64,000 bases of DNA, from positions 76,512 to 140,511 of the forward strand of contig NZ_JAVRHY010000007.1 in the NCBI RefSeq assembly GCF_031846305.1, in the 5' to 3' direction. This stretch comes from Spectribacter acetivorans (GTDB taxonomy: Bacteria > Pseudomonadota > Gammaproteobacteria > Nevskiales > Salinisphaeraceae). A program made the translations under genes and the position numbers. Shown piece by piece: positions 27,754 through 35,987 of this stretch; the first letter of the stretch is position 1, and every line of letters begins with the position of its first letter. Below the pieces are notes generated by a model, which saw nothing but the letters and a program-made list of their open reading frames with translations, did not search any database and was not told the DNA's origin.

Positions 27754-28194
27754 TCAGCCCGCCAGCAGTTTTTCGACCGCGGGCTCCATCTTGGTCAGGC
27801 CGTGCGACCGGCCCAGGGCGAGGGCTGCGTCCGGCGCCTGGCCCTTGAGCCAGCCCGCGCGCAGGGCGAACAATGCCCCGACCCGATTGCCGCTGGCGCA
27901 ATGAACCAGCGCCGGTTCATCACCCACGTGGTCCATGATCTCGTCGAACCGGCGCACATTGGATTCGTTGAGATCCTCCGGGCTGGCAATCGGTAGATGG
28001 TGATAGGTCAGCCCGATGGCGGCCACTGCCTCGGCCTCGTTGAAATCCGGGGTTTCCGCGTCGGGCCGCAGGTTCACAACGTGACGCACGCCGGCGTCGC
28101 GAGCCTCGGCCAGAGCCGTTTCATCCACCATGCCGCCGCAGTAGCAGTTATCGGCAGGCTGTACCAGGTTGGGTATGCGATCGTTCAAAGACAT
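27754..28194 (-). CDS. DUF442-type cysteine phosphatase-like protein
   Basis: 146 residues. The cysteine-phosphatase P-loop HCASGNRVG is intact, with Cys99 and Arg104. The N-terminal part (QPADNCYCGGMVDETALAEA; VVNLRP) matches the DUF442/BLH phosphatase-like family. Some relatives are linked to sulfide or persulfide metabolism, but nothing here proves a substrate. It is a single gene, convergent with cbbR. Confidence 0.85.
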   Translation of the reverse strand: MSLNDRIPNLVQPADNCYCGGMVDETALAEARDAGVRHVVNLRPDAETPDFNEAEAVAAIGLTYHHLPIASPEDLNESNVRRFDEIMDHVGDEPALVHCASGNRVGALFALRAGWLKGQAPDAALALGRSHGLTKMEPAVEKLLAG

Positions 28195-28229
28195 GCGTTT
28201 TTAGTCACTCCCTCATGCGGGTTCAGGGT

Positions 28230-28949
28230 TCAGGCGCGCTCCAGCGACTGCCAGAGACAGCGATCACCGCTGGCCTCGGACAGTCGCCGGAGATACTCGT
28301 CATGCGCCGTTCGTTCCTCGTCGGAGGCCGCCACCACCCGCGGCCGATTTTGCGCCGCGGCAAGTATGGCCGCCACATCGGCGTGATGCTGGTGGCTCTG
28401 CTCGGCGTTCTCAACCGCGAAACTGATCGCGGTCTGGCCACCACTCATGAACAGGTATACGTCGGCCAGCAGCTCCGCGTCCAGCAGCGCGCCGTGGCGC
28501 TCGCGGGCGGAGTCATCCACCCCGTAGCGCTTGCACAGGGCGTCCAGACTGTTGCGCTGGCCGGGGTGCAGGCGGCGGGCCTCCACCAGCGTATCCAGCA
28601 CGCTTACCTGCGACTGCAGACCGGGAAATTCCGGCTGCAGCCGGCGGAATTCGGCGTCCAGGAATCCGAGATCGAACGGCGCGTTGTGGATCACCAGTTC
28701 CGCGTCGCCGAGATAGGCCTGGAGCTCGTCGGCGATCGCCGCGAAACGGGGCTTGTCGGCGAGAAATTCGTTGGTGATGCCGTGCACCTCGATGGCGCCT
28801 CGCTCGACCGTGCGTTCCGGATTGACGTAGAGATGCAGGTTGTTACCGGTAGGACGGCGGTGCAGCAACTCGACGCAGCCGATCTCGATGATTCGATGAT
28901 CGCTCGGCTCCAGGCCGGTGGTTTCGGTATCCAGGACGATCTGACGCAT
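28230..28949 (-). CDS. dnaQ: DNA polymerase III epsilon subunit, proofreading exonuclease
   Basis: 239 residues. The DEDDh exonuclease residues are visible: VLDTETTGLEP (Exo I), HNAPFDLGFLD (Exo II) and the His/Asp of RHGALLDAELLADVYL (Exo III). The C-terminus ends with a segment that would bind the alpha subunit. The order methyltransferase-rnhA-dnaQ, with gloB divergent, matches the E. coli yafS region. Confidence 0.95.
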   Translation of the reverse strand: MRQIVLDTETTGLEPSDHRIIEIGCVELLHRRPTGNNLHLYVNPERTVERGAIEVHGITNEFLADKPRFAAIADELQAYLGDAELVIHNAPFDLGFLDAEFRRLQPEFPGLQSQVSVLDTLVEARRLHPGQRNSLDALCKRYGVDDSARERHGALLDAELLADVYLFMSGGQTAISFAVENAEQSHQHHADVAAILAAAQNRPRVVAASDEERTAHDEYLRRLSEASGDRCLWQSLERA

Positions 28950-29033
28950 GCGGCTCAGTAACGGAACTCTCGGGACCAGAGGATGTGCAACCGGACGCGC
29001 GTTGGCAAGCGGTCAGGCATGCCGGTCGCCGTC

Positions 29034-29474
29034 TCAGCCGTCCGGCAATTCGTCGATGCCGCGGTTGGCCAGGGCATCCGCCGCCTCGTTGCCGGGATCC
29101 CCGGCGTGGCCCTTGACCCAGTGCCAGGCCACCTCATGCTTCTGATTGAGCGCGTCCAGCTGCTGCCACAGGTCGGCATTCTTCACCGGCTTGCGGCCCG
29201 CAGTACGCCAGCCGTTCTTCTGCCAGCGCGGCAGCCAGTCGGTTATTCCCTGACGCACGTAGTTCGAATCGGTATAGAGCTGGACACGGCAGGGCTGACG
29301 TAGCGACTCCAGCGCCCGGATCGCGGCCAGCAGTTCCATCCGGTTATTGGTGGTGTGCGCTTCCCCGCCACAGAGTTCCCGCCGATGATCGCCATACACC
29401 AGCAGCGCCCCCCAGCCGCCCGGACCGGGGTTGCCGCGGCAGGCGCCGTCGGTATGAACCACGATCTCCTTCAT
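29034..29474 (-). CDS. rnhA: Ribonuclease HI
   Basis: 146 residues. The four active-site carboxylates are present: Asp9 (HTDGACRGNPG), Glu47 (NNRMELLA), Asp69 (YTDSNYV) and Asp133 (NEAADALA). The basic handle region (RWQKNGWRTAGRKPVKN) is kept. It degrades RNA in RNA-DNA hybrids. It overlaps the upstream methyltransferase by four bases. Confidence 0.96.
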   Translation of the reverse strand: MKEIVVHTDGACRGNPGPGGWGALLVYGDHRRELCGGEAHTTNNRMELLAAIRALESLRQPCRVQLYTDSNYVRQGITDWLPRWQKNGWRTAGRKPVKNADLWQQLDALNQKHEVAWHWVKGHAGDPGNEAADALANRGIDELPDG

Positions 29475-30220
29475 GCCGCATCCCGGCGCGAATGACCGCT
29501 ACGGGCGGTGGGTTCCGGCATACCGCGCCCGACCAGCGCGGGCCGCCGGACGCGCCAGCGGTTGGGAATCGGTCGAATGGGAACCACGCGCTTGCGCGCG
29601 GTCACCAGATACGCCGGCGCCAGTCCCGAAATCAGCCAGTAGGCCGCCGTTGATGGCAGCGACACGCCCGAGCGCGGGAGCCAGGGACAGCCGGGGCCGA
29701 ACCGTCGCATTTCGGTGACTTCGAAATCGAGCAGCTGCAGCCAGTCCCGGACCCGTCCCAGGGCGATCAGCCGGTCCGCAGCCGGATAGCCGCTGCCACG
29801 CCGGCGTAACCGCTGCCCCAGCGCCCAGGGGCCATAGGGGTTGAAGCCCAGCAGCACCACCTGGCCGCGATCGGACAGCACCCGGTTGACCTCGCGCAGC
29901 AGGCGATGCGGATCGGGCATGAGTTCCAGGCTGTGGGGCATCACCACCGCGTCGAGGCTACCGCTGGCCAGCGGTAGCGTTCGGCCGTCAAAGCGAATAT
30001 CCACCGGTGTATCCGGCTGACTGTCCGCAACCCAGCGGCACAACATCGGGCAGGTCGCCAGCGTATCGTCGGGAACGCCCCAGCGACCGATCTGCAGGAT
30101 GCGATAACCCGGCACCCGATGCAGGCAGGCCTGCAGCCGTTCGGTCTCGAGCGCAATAAGGTTCCGGGACCGGTCACCCTCGAGCCAGGATCGAATGCCT
30201 GCCGGCGTCGCGTGTCGCAA
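29471..30220 (-). CDS. Class I SAM-dependent methyltransferase, YafS-like
   Basis: 249 residues. The nucleotide-binding motif is degenerate (YRILQIGRWGVPDD), but the post-I region (LPLASGSLDAVVMPHSLEL) and motif III-like REVNRVLSDRGQVVLLGFNP are typical of methyltransferase type 11. The C-terminus is basic and Pro/Arg-rich. The position between gloB and rnhA is that of E. coli yafS. Substrate unknown. Confidence 0.85.
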   Translation of the reverse strand: MRHATPAGIRSWLEGDRSRNLIALETERLQACLHRVPGYRILQIGRWGVPDDTLATCPMLCRWVADSQPDTPVDIRFDGRTLPLASGSLDAVVMPHSLELMPDPHRLLREVNRVLSDRGQVVLLGFNPYGPWALGQRLRRRGSGYPAADRLIALGRVRDWLQLLDFEVTEMRRFGPGCPWLPRSGVSLPSTAAYWLISGLAPAYLVTARKRVVPIRPIPNRWRVRRPALVGRGMPEPTARSGHSRRDAA

Positions 30221-30256
30221 TTGATTTTACCTCGGCCGGTTGGCAACATCCCGGGC

Positions 30257-31027
30257 ATGCCACACGTGTTCGCAATCCCGGCCCTCGCCGACAATTATAT
30301 ATGGGCCATCGCCGACGATGACAGCCGCCGCGCGGTAATCGTCGATCCCGGCGAGGCCGAACCGGCGGCCGCCTGGCTTGCCGAGCATGGCCAAACCCTG
30401 GCTGCCATCGTGATCACGCATCATCACCCGGATCATACGGCCGGCGTATCGGCACTGCTCGATGACATCAGCGTGCCGGTCTACGGCCCCGAGGAAGCCA
30501 CCCGTGCCTGCCCGATCACCCATCAGGTTGCCGACGGTGACCACGTCACAATCGACGAACTGGGCATCACGCTTGATGTGCTGTCGGTACCGGGCCACAC
30601 ACTTGGCCACATCGTGTACACCGGCCACGGCTGGCTGTTCAGCGGCGACGCGCTGTTCCGCGGCGGCTGCGGCCGCCTGTTCGAGGGCGATGCCGGCATG
30701 ATGCGGCCCGGGCTGGCACGCCTGCGGGATTTATCCGGCGATACCCGGGTATTCGGCGGTCACGAGTACACCGTCAAGAACCTGAGTTTCGCAGCGATGG
30801 TGGAGCCGGACAACGCGGCGGTAACCGGCGCGCTCGAGCAGGCGCGTGCCGACCGGGCGCAGAATCGGCCGACCCTGCCCTCCACGCTGGCCGATGAACG
30901 GGCAATCAATCCCTTCATGCGCTGGGATCAACCGGATGTGATCGCGGCAGCTCAGGCACGTGACCCGTCGGCCACCGGGCCGGATGCGGTGTTCGCCGCG
31001 ATTCGTGCCTGGAAGGACAGCGCCTGA
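30257..31027 (+). CDS. gloB: Hydroxyacylglutathione hydrolase (glyoxalase II)
   Basis: 256 residues from ATG 30257. Dinuclear-metal motifs: THHHPDHT, VPGHTLGH, FSGDALFRGGCGRLFEG and GGHEYT, then the C-terminal HAGH domain. It hydrolyses S-lactoylglutathione in methylglyoxal detoxification, implying glutathione in this organism. Divergent from the yafS-like gene with 36 bases between starts; mltD follows. Confidence 0.95.
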   Translation: MPHVFAIPALADNYIWAIADDDSRRAVIVDPGEAEPAAAWLAEHGQTLAAIVITHHHPDHTAGVSALLDDISVPVYGPEEATRACPITHQVADGDHVTIDELGITLDVLSVPGHTLGHIVYTGHGWLFSGDALFRGGCGRLFEGDAGMMRPGLARLRDLSGDTRVFGGHEYTVKNLSFAAMVEPDNAAVTGALEQARADRAQNRPTLPSTLADERAINPFMRWDQPDVIAAAQARDPSATGPDAVFAAIRAWKDSA

Positions 31028-31052
31028 CGGTGCCGTCTTCCCGAACAAATTG

Positions 31053-32633
31053 ATGACAATCTCCGAACCCACCCGGGTGCGACTCGCGGCACTCGGGCTG
31101 ATGCTGCTGTCGCTGGCACTCGCCGGATGCGCATCCCGCCCGCCACCGCCGCCGTCGGTCGCCACGGTGGCGCCGGAACCCATGGGACCACCCGCCCCGG
31201 CAATCCGGCCGGTTGTGTACAACGACATTTGGGCGCGTATCCGCCAAGGCATGTCCCTGGCCGGGCATGAGCAGCGACCCGAAGTCCGCGCGTGGACTCA
31301 GTTCTACGCCGCCCGCACGCGACACATCGAGGAGGCCGCGCAACGCGCCAGCCCCTTCATCTGGCATATCGCCGAGGCGGTCGAGCAGCACGACATGCCG
31401 CTGGAAATCGCGCTGCTGCCAATCGTAGAAAGCGGATTCGACCCGCGTGCCGACTCGCATTCCAGCGCCGCCGGCCTCTGGCAGTTCATGCCCCTCACCG
31501 CCAGCCGTTTCGGCCTGGAGCGCAACTGGTGGTACGACGGCCGCCGCGACGTGCTGTCGGCCACCAGCGCCGCGCTCGACTACCTCGGGTTCCTGCATCG
31601 CCGGTTCGATGACTGGCTGCTGGCCCTGGCCGCCTACAACGCCGGTGAAGGCCGGGTCGGCCGCGCCCTGGCCCGGGCCGAGGCAGCCGGACAGCCGCGG
31701 GACTTCTGGCACCTAGACCTGCCGGCAGAAACCGATGATTACGTCCCCAAGCTGCTTGCGTTGCGGCGCCTGCTGCAGACGCCGGCCGCGTTCGATCTGG
31801 CACTACCGACGATTCCCGACCGACCCCTGACCGAGGCGGTTCAGCTCGACGCGCAGATCGATTTTGCCGTGGCCGCCGACATGATCGACATGCCGGCGCA
31901 GACACTGGCTGACATCAACCCGGGCTTTCGTCGCTGGGCAACCCACCCGGACGGGCCCCACCGGCTGCTGGTGCCCACCGAGCGATCCTGGCAGTTCCGC
32001 ACCGCACTGGCCCGCACCGACCCGGCACGCCTGGTAACCCAGCGTCGCCACCGGGTGCAGGCCGGAGAAGTGCTGGGCGGCATCGCCACTCGCTATGGCA
32101 CCACCGTCGCGTTGATCCGCGACGCGAACAATCTTCAAGGCTCGCTCATCCGGCCCGGCGACGATCTGCGCATCCCGACACGGGCGCAACCCCGGCGGGA
32201 ACAGGCGGAATCCGTCACCTATCAGGTCCGCGGTGGTGACAGCCTCTGGCAGATCGCCCGTGACCACGGGATGCGCGTCGACGATTTGCGGCGTCTCAAC
32301 GGCCTGTCGGCCGACGCCTTACTGCGGCCCGGCCAGACCCTGAAAATGCGGGACTCGCGTACCGCCGCGGTACCTGACTGGTCGCTGGCGCGCGCCCATG
32401 CCGTGGCCGCCACTAGCGGCTCTGCGCCAGGCGCCGCAGGCGCGCCGGAAACGCCAGCAGCGAGGCCGAACGTCCCGGTGATTTACTATGATGTGCAGCA
32501 AGGCGATTCGCTGTGGTCGATCGCGCGCAGTTTCGAGGTCACCATCGACGCGCTGCGGCGCTGGAATCGTCTGGATAGCAACCGGCTGCAGCCGGGCCAG
32601 CGCCTGCGCATACACGCAGCCGCCGCGATCTAG
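31053..32633 (+). CDS. mltD: Membrane-bound lytic murein transglycosylase D with three LysM domains
   Basis: 526 residues from ATG 31053. Lipoprotein signal peptide with lipobox LALAGC. The transglycosylase domain holds the catalytic Glu in LLPIVESGFDP, then SSAAGLWQFMP and AAYNAGEGRV. Three LysM repeats follow (RVQAGEVLGGIATRYGTT; YQVRGGDSLWQIARDHGM; DVQQGDSLWSIARSFEV). It cleaves peptidoglycan at the outer membrane. Position after gloB is as in E. coli. Confidence 0.94.
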   Translation: MTISEPTRVRLAALGLMLLSLALAGCASRPPPPPSVATVAPEPMGPPAPAIRPVVYNDIWARIRQGMSLAGHEQRPEVRAWTQFYAARTRHIEEAAQRASPFIWHIAEAVEQHDMPLEIALLPIVESGFDPRADSHSSAAGLWQFMPLTASRFGLERNWWYDGRRDVLSATSAALDYLGFLHRRFDDWLLALAAYNAGEGRVGRALARAEAAGQPRDFWHLDLPAETDDYVPKLLALRRLLQTPAAFDLALPTIPDRPLTEAVQLDAQIDFAVAADMIDMPAQTLADINPGFRRWATHPDGPHRLLVPTERSWQFRTALARTDPARLVTQRRHRVQAGEVLGGIATRYGTTVALIRDANNLQGSLIRPGDDLRIPTRAQPRREQAESVTYQVRGGDSLWQIARDHGMRVDDLRRLNGLSADALLRPGQTLKMRDSRTAAVPDWSLARAHAVAATSGSAPGAAGAPETPAARPNVPVIYYDVQQGDSLWSIARSFEVTIDALRRWNRLDSNRLQPGQRLRIHAAAAI

Positions 32634-32674
32634 ATCACCACCGGCCGCAGCGCCGGCTCACGCAGGAAGGAATT

Positions 32675-33469
32675 ATGGGATTTCTCGACGGCAAGAAGGC
32701 ATTCATCACCGGGGTGGCCAGCAACCGCTCCATCGCCTGGGGCATTGCGCGCGCCATGCATCGTGAAGGCGCGACCCTGGGTTTTTCCTATCAGGGCGAG
32801 AAACTCGGCCCCCGCGTGGAGAAACTGGCCGCCGAGCTGGACAGCGATTTCGTGGTGCCACTGGATGTATCTAGTGACGACGATATCGACAACACCGTGG
32901 CCGCCATCGAGCAGCGCTGGGGCCAGCTCGACATTCTGGTGCACGCCATCGGTTTTGCACCGCGCGAGGCCCTGTCCGGCAGCTATCTGGACAGCGTCAC
33001 CCGCGAGGCGTCATCAATCGCCCACGACATCAGCGCCTACAGCTTCGCGGCCCTGGCCCGGGCTGCCCGCCCGCTGCTCAGCGACCAGGCCGCGCTGCTG
33101 ACCCTGACCTATCTGGGCGCCGAACGTGCGGTACCCGGGTACAACGTGATGGGCCCGGCCAAGGCCAGCCTCGAGGCCAACATGCGCTTCATCGCCGCCG
33201 ACCTGGGCCATCGCGGCATCCGCGCCAACGCCATTTCCGCCGGCCCGATCAAGACCCTGGCGGCCGCCGGCATCAGCGGTTTCCGCACCATGCTGGGCCA
33301 CGCGGCCGGCAACAGTCCGCTGGGGCGCAACGTCACCACCGAGGAAGTCGGCAACACCGCGGCGTTTCTGTGTTCCGACCTGGCGTCGGGGATAACCGGG
33401 GAAGTAGTCTACGTCGACGCCGGCTATCACATCATGGGCATGAATCCGGCGCACGAAGACGCCGAATGA
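32675..33469 (+). CDS. fabI: Enoyl-[acyl-carrier-protein] reductase (NADH)
   Basis: 264 residues, full length. FabI features: GVASNRSIAWGIARAMH, VHAIGFAPR and the catalytic Tyr/Lys in GYNVMGPAKASLEANMR. It reduces enoyl-ACP in fatty-acid elongation and is the usual target of triclosan-type inhibitors. AGGAAGG precedes the ATG. It follows mltD by 41 bases and may be independently transcribed. Confidence 0.95.
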   Translation: MGFLDGKKAFITGVASNRSIAWGIARAMHREGATLGFSYQGEKLGPRVEKLAAELDSDFVVPLDVSSDDDIDNTVAAIEQRWGQLDILVHAIGFAPREALSGSYLDSVTREASSIAHDISAYSFAALARAARPLLSDQAALLTLTYLGAERAVPGYNVMGPAKASLEANMRFIAADLGHRGIRANAISAGPIKTLAAAGISGFRTMLGHAAGNSPLGRNVTTEEVGNTAAFLCSDLASGITGEVVYVDAGYHIMGMNPAHEDAE

Positions 33470-33494
33470 TACCCCCGGCCAGGCTACTGGTTGC

Positions 33495-34220
33495 CTAGAA
33501 GAACAGCGCGTAGACCCAGGGCAGCAACAGGGCCGTCGCCAGCCCGTTGAGGCCGATCGCCAGACCGGCGAAGGCCGCTGCCGCCGCCGATTCCTGTACC
33601 GCCCTTGCTGTACCGATGCCGTGAGCGGCCGCCCCCAGGGCCAGACCCCGGGCATGGGGGTCGCGCACGCGGATCAGATCCAGCAACGGCGGCCCGATCA
33701 TCGCCCCCAGAATGCCGGTCACGATCACCAGCACGGCAGTCAGCGATACCAGGCCCCCGCCATATTCGGCCAGACTCATGGCAATCGGCGTGGTCACGGA
33801 CTTGGGGGCCAGCGAGGCCAGCACTGCCGGCGTGGCGCCCGCGGCCCAGCCCACCATCAGCGCGCTGGCGATGGCCGTGGCCGACCCGCAGCTCAACGCC
33901 ATGGCGATGGCCCCGATCGACTGCCGCACCGCCCGCCACTGGCGATAGATGGGCACGGCCAGCGCGACGGTTGCCGGCCCCAGCAGGAAATGCACGAACT
34001 GGGCGCCCTCGAAATAGGTCCGGTAATCGGTATCGCTGAGCTTGAGCAAACCGCCAAGCAGCAGCACCGCAATCAGCACCGGATTGCACCAGGTCCGGCG
34101 GCCGCTGCGCTGGTACAGCCACAGCCCCGCCTGATAGGCCAGCAGCGTGAACAACAGCGCGCTGAGCGGACGCGCGGCGAGGTAAACCCAGAGGGATTGC
34201 AGATCCATGGCGTCAGTCAC
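33495..34220 (-). CDS. lrgB: LrgB/CidB-family membrane protein
   Basis: 241 residues with about seven helices. Family core KSVTTPIAMSLAEYGGG and the C-terminal AHGIGTARA region. It overlaps lrgA by 8 bases. LrgAB pairs were first linked to murein hydrolase control. Relatives transport small carboxylates: pyruvate in Bacillus, and glycolate/glycerate for the fused plant plastid protein PLGG1. In a Calvin-cycle organism a glycolate role is attractive but unproven. Confidence 0.9.
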   Translation of the reverse strand: MTDAMDLQSLWVYLAARPLSALLFTLLAYQAGLWLYQRSGRRTWCNPVLIAVLLLGGLLKLSDTDYRTYFEGAQFVHFLLGPATVALAVPIYRQWRAVRQSIGAIAMALSCGSATAIASALMVGWAAGATPAVLASLAPKSVTTPIAMSLAEYGGGLVSLTAVLVIVTGILGAMIGPPLLDLIRVRDPHARGLALGAAAHGIGTARAVQESAAAAAFAGLAIGLNGLATALLLPWVYALFF

Positions 34221-34554
34221 GCTTGCGCATCAGGCGCTGCATGACCCAGCCGGTGACCAGCACGGTGGCCACGGTACTCACCAGTAGTGCGGCGGCAATG
34301 GGCGGCCATTGCGCCCGCAGCAGCGCGAGGTGAGCCACTACCCCGACGCCGGCCGGCACGAACAGCAGTGCCAGATGATCCAGCAACCCGTCGGCAACCC
34401 GGGCCAGATCCGGTGGCTCCTCGCCTCGCCACAACAGAAACGCCAGCAGCAGGATCATGCCGATCACCGGCCCGGGCACCGGCAGCCCCGACGCGGTGGC
34501 AGCCAGCTCGCCCAGCCACTGACAGAGCAGCAGCATCGTGATCCAGTACAGCAT
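34213..34554 (-). CDS. lrgA: LrgA/CidA-family holin-like membrane protein
   Basis: 113 residues with four helices (LLLCQWLGELAATASGLPVP; GPVIGMILLLAFLLW; HLALLFVPAGVGVVAH). Partner of the overlapping lrgB. It begins 8 bases after the end of gltS, so the three genes form one operon on the minus strand. Confidence 0.9.
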   Translation of the reverse strand: MLYWITMLLLCQWLGELAATASGLPVPGPVIGMILLLAFLLWRGEEPPDLARVADGLLDHLALLFVPAGVGVVAHLALLRAQWPPIAAALLVSTVATVLVTGWVMQRLMRKRD

Positions 34555-34562
34555 CGTGCTGC

Positions 34563-35987
34563 TCAGTCCGAGTTGCGCCGCCCGAAGTATCCGATGCCCA
34601 GCACCAGGCTGGCCGCCAGCAGGACCACCATGACCGCGAACAGCGGCCAGGGCCCGAAATGGTAGATCGCGGGCAAGGCCAGCCCGGTGATCAGGCCACC
34701 GCCGAAGAAGGGTTCGAATACCAGTTGCTTGTAACCGAAGGCCTCGTAGGCTGGTGAACGCCCGTCGGGATCGGCGATCTTCATCAGGATCAGCCCGGTG
34801 GCGGTCACGCCCATGGACTGCCCCAGGTCGCCGATGCCCCGTTCGAACCAGTAACGCGGGATCATGCGCGGCGCCACCCAGAGGAACATGCCGACGTTCC
34901 AGGCCAGCCCCACCCCGGCCAGCAGCAGGAACGGCCCCAGATTGGCGGCAATCACGCTCAGCGAGAGACTGGCAATGGCCGCGGCAATCAGCACATCCAG
35001 CGCCAGCCCCTGTAGCCTCAGGGTAGTGCCGCGATCCAGCAGGTCACCATAACCGGCGCGATTGAGCCCGATCTGGACCAGTACGCCCCCGATCATCGCC
35101 AGCGGGAACAGCGGCACCGCGCCAAGCAGTGCCACGCCGTCCGGGCCGCCCCAGGTGATGGCCTCGATCCAGCGCAGAAGTGACAGCAGCCCGTAGCCGA
35201 TCAGGATAGCCAGGCCGGCCAGACCGGCGTGCAGGGTCAGGGGTTCGATGGATTCCGGGCGCACTGTCATTTCGCCGGCGTACCGCGGCCGCTCGTGCGC
35301 GTCGACCAGCCCGCGGCGTTGCGCCAGCGGCATGGCCGCGACCGAGGCATCGTGTACCTCGGTGTGACCGCGCCGGATGCCCCAGTTCACCAGGATAATG
35401 CCCAGCGCCATGCCCCCGACCACGCCCACCGTGGCCATGCCGACCGCGAGATCCGCGCCGTCGCTGAATCCCAGTTCCGCAAACACCGGCTGCAGGCCGG
35501 CCGCGGTGCCATGACCGCCTTCGAAGCCGATCTCGATCAGGGCGCCCGCCATCACCGGCAGACCGAATACCGGCACCAGCACGGCGACCGCCAGCAGAAT
35601 CCCCAGTACGTACTGCCCGGAGGCCAGACTCAGCCCGAAGGCCAGCTGCGGGCCGGCCAGATGCCACACCCGTCGCCAGCGCGGCAGCGGCACGCCGAGC
35701 AGGAGCGTGGCAAACACCACATTGATCATCAGTCCCGGGAGGCTCGACCAGACTCCCAGCACGTCGGCCGGAATCAGGCCGTCGGCAAGGGTGTGATCAC
35801 CACCGAAAATCACGCCCGCGATCCCGCCGAGAATATCCGGGCCGAGCGCCAGGCCGATCGCGCCGCCGAGGATGGAGGCCGGCAGAAACAGGTTCTGGCC
35901 GGCCCGCCAGTGCAGGCGCACCAGCTTGCCGGCCAGCAGCAGCAGTGCCAGGCCGATCAGTGCGGTACCGACCTGCCCGGAGGTCAT
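34563..35987 (-). CDS. gltS: Sodium/glutamate symporter (GltS) family transporter
   Basis: 474 residues with ten or more helices. Family motifs: FLPASILGGAIGLALGP near the N-terminus and the hairpin motif GFEGGHGTAAGLQPVF; the repeat-related segment is SMGVTATGLILMKIADPDG. It is longer than E. coli GltS (about 400), so the substrate may differ from glutamate. It overlaps ppiD by one base and leads into lrgAB. Confidence 0.85.
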   Translation of the reverse strand: MTSGQVGTALIGLALLLLAGKLVRLHWRAGQNLFLPASILGGAIGLALGPDILGGIAGVIFGGDHTLADGLIPADVLGVWSSLPGLMINVVFATLLLGVPLPRWRRVWHLAGPQLAFGLSLASGQYVLGILLAVAVLVPVFGLPVMAGALIEIGFEGGHGTAAGLQPVFAELGFSDGADLAVGMATVGVVGGMALGIILVNWGIRRGHTEVHDASVAAMPLAQRRGLVDAHERPRYAGEMTVRPESIEPLTLHAGLAGLAILIGYGLLSLLRWIEAITWGGPDGVALLGAVPLFPLAMIGGVLVQIGLNRAGYGDLLDRGTTLRLQGLALDVLIAAAIASLSLSVIAANLGPFLLLAGVGLAWNVGMFLWVAPRMIPRYWFERGIGDLGQSMGVTATGLILMKIADPDGRSPAYEAFGYKQLVFEPFFGGGLITGLALPAIYHFGPWPLFAVMVVLLAASLVLGIGYFGRRNSD

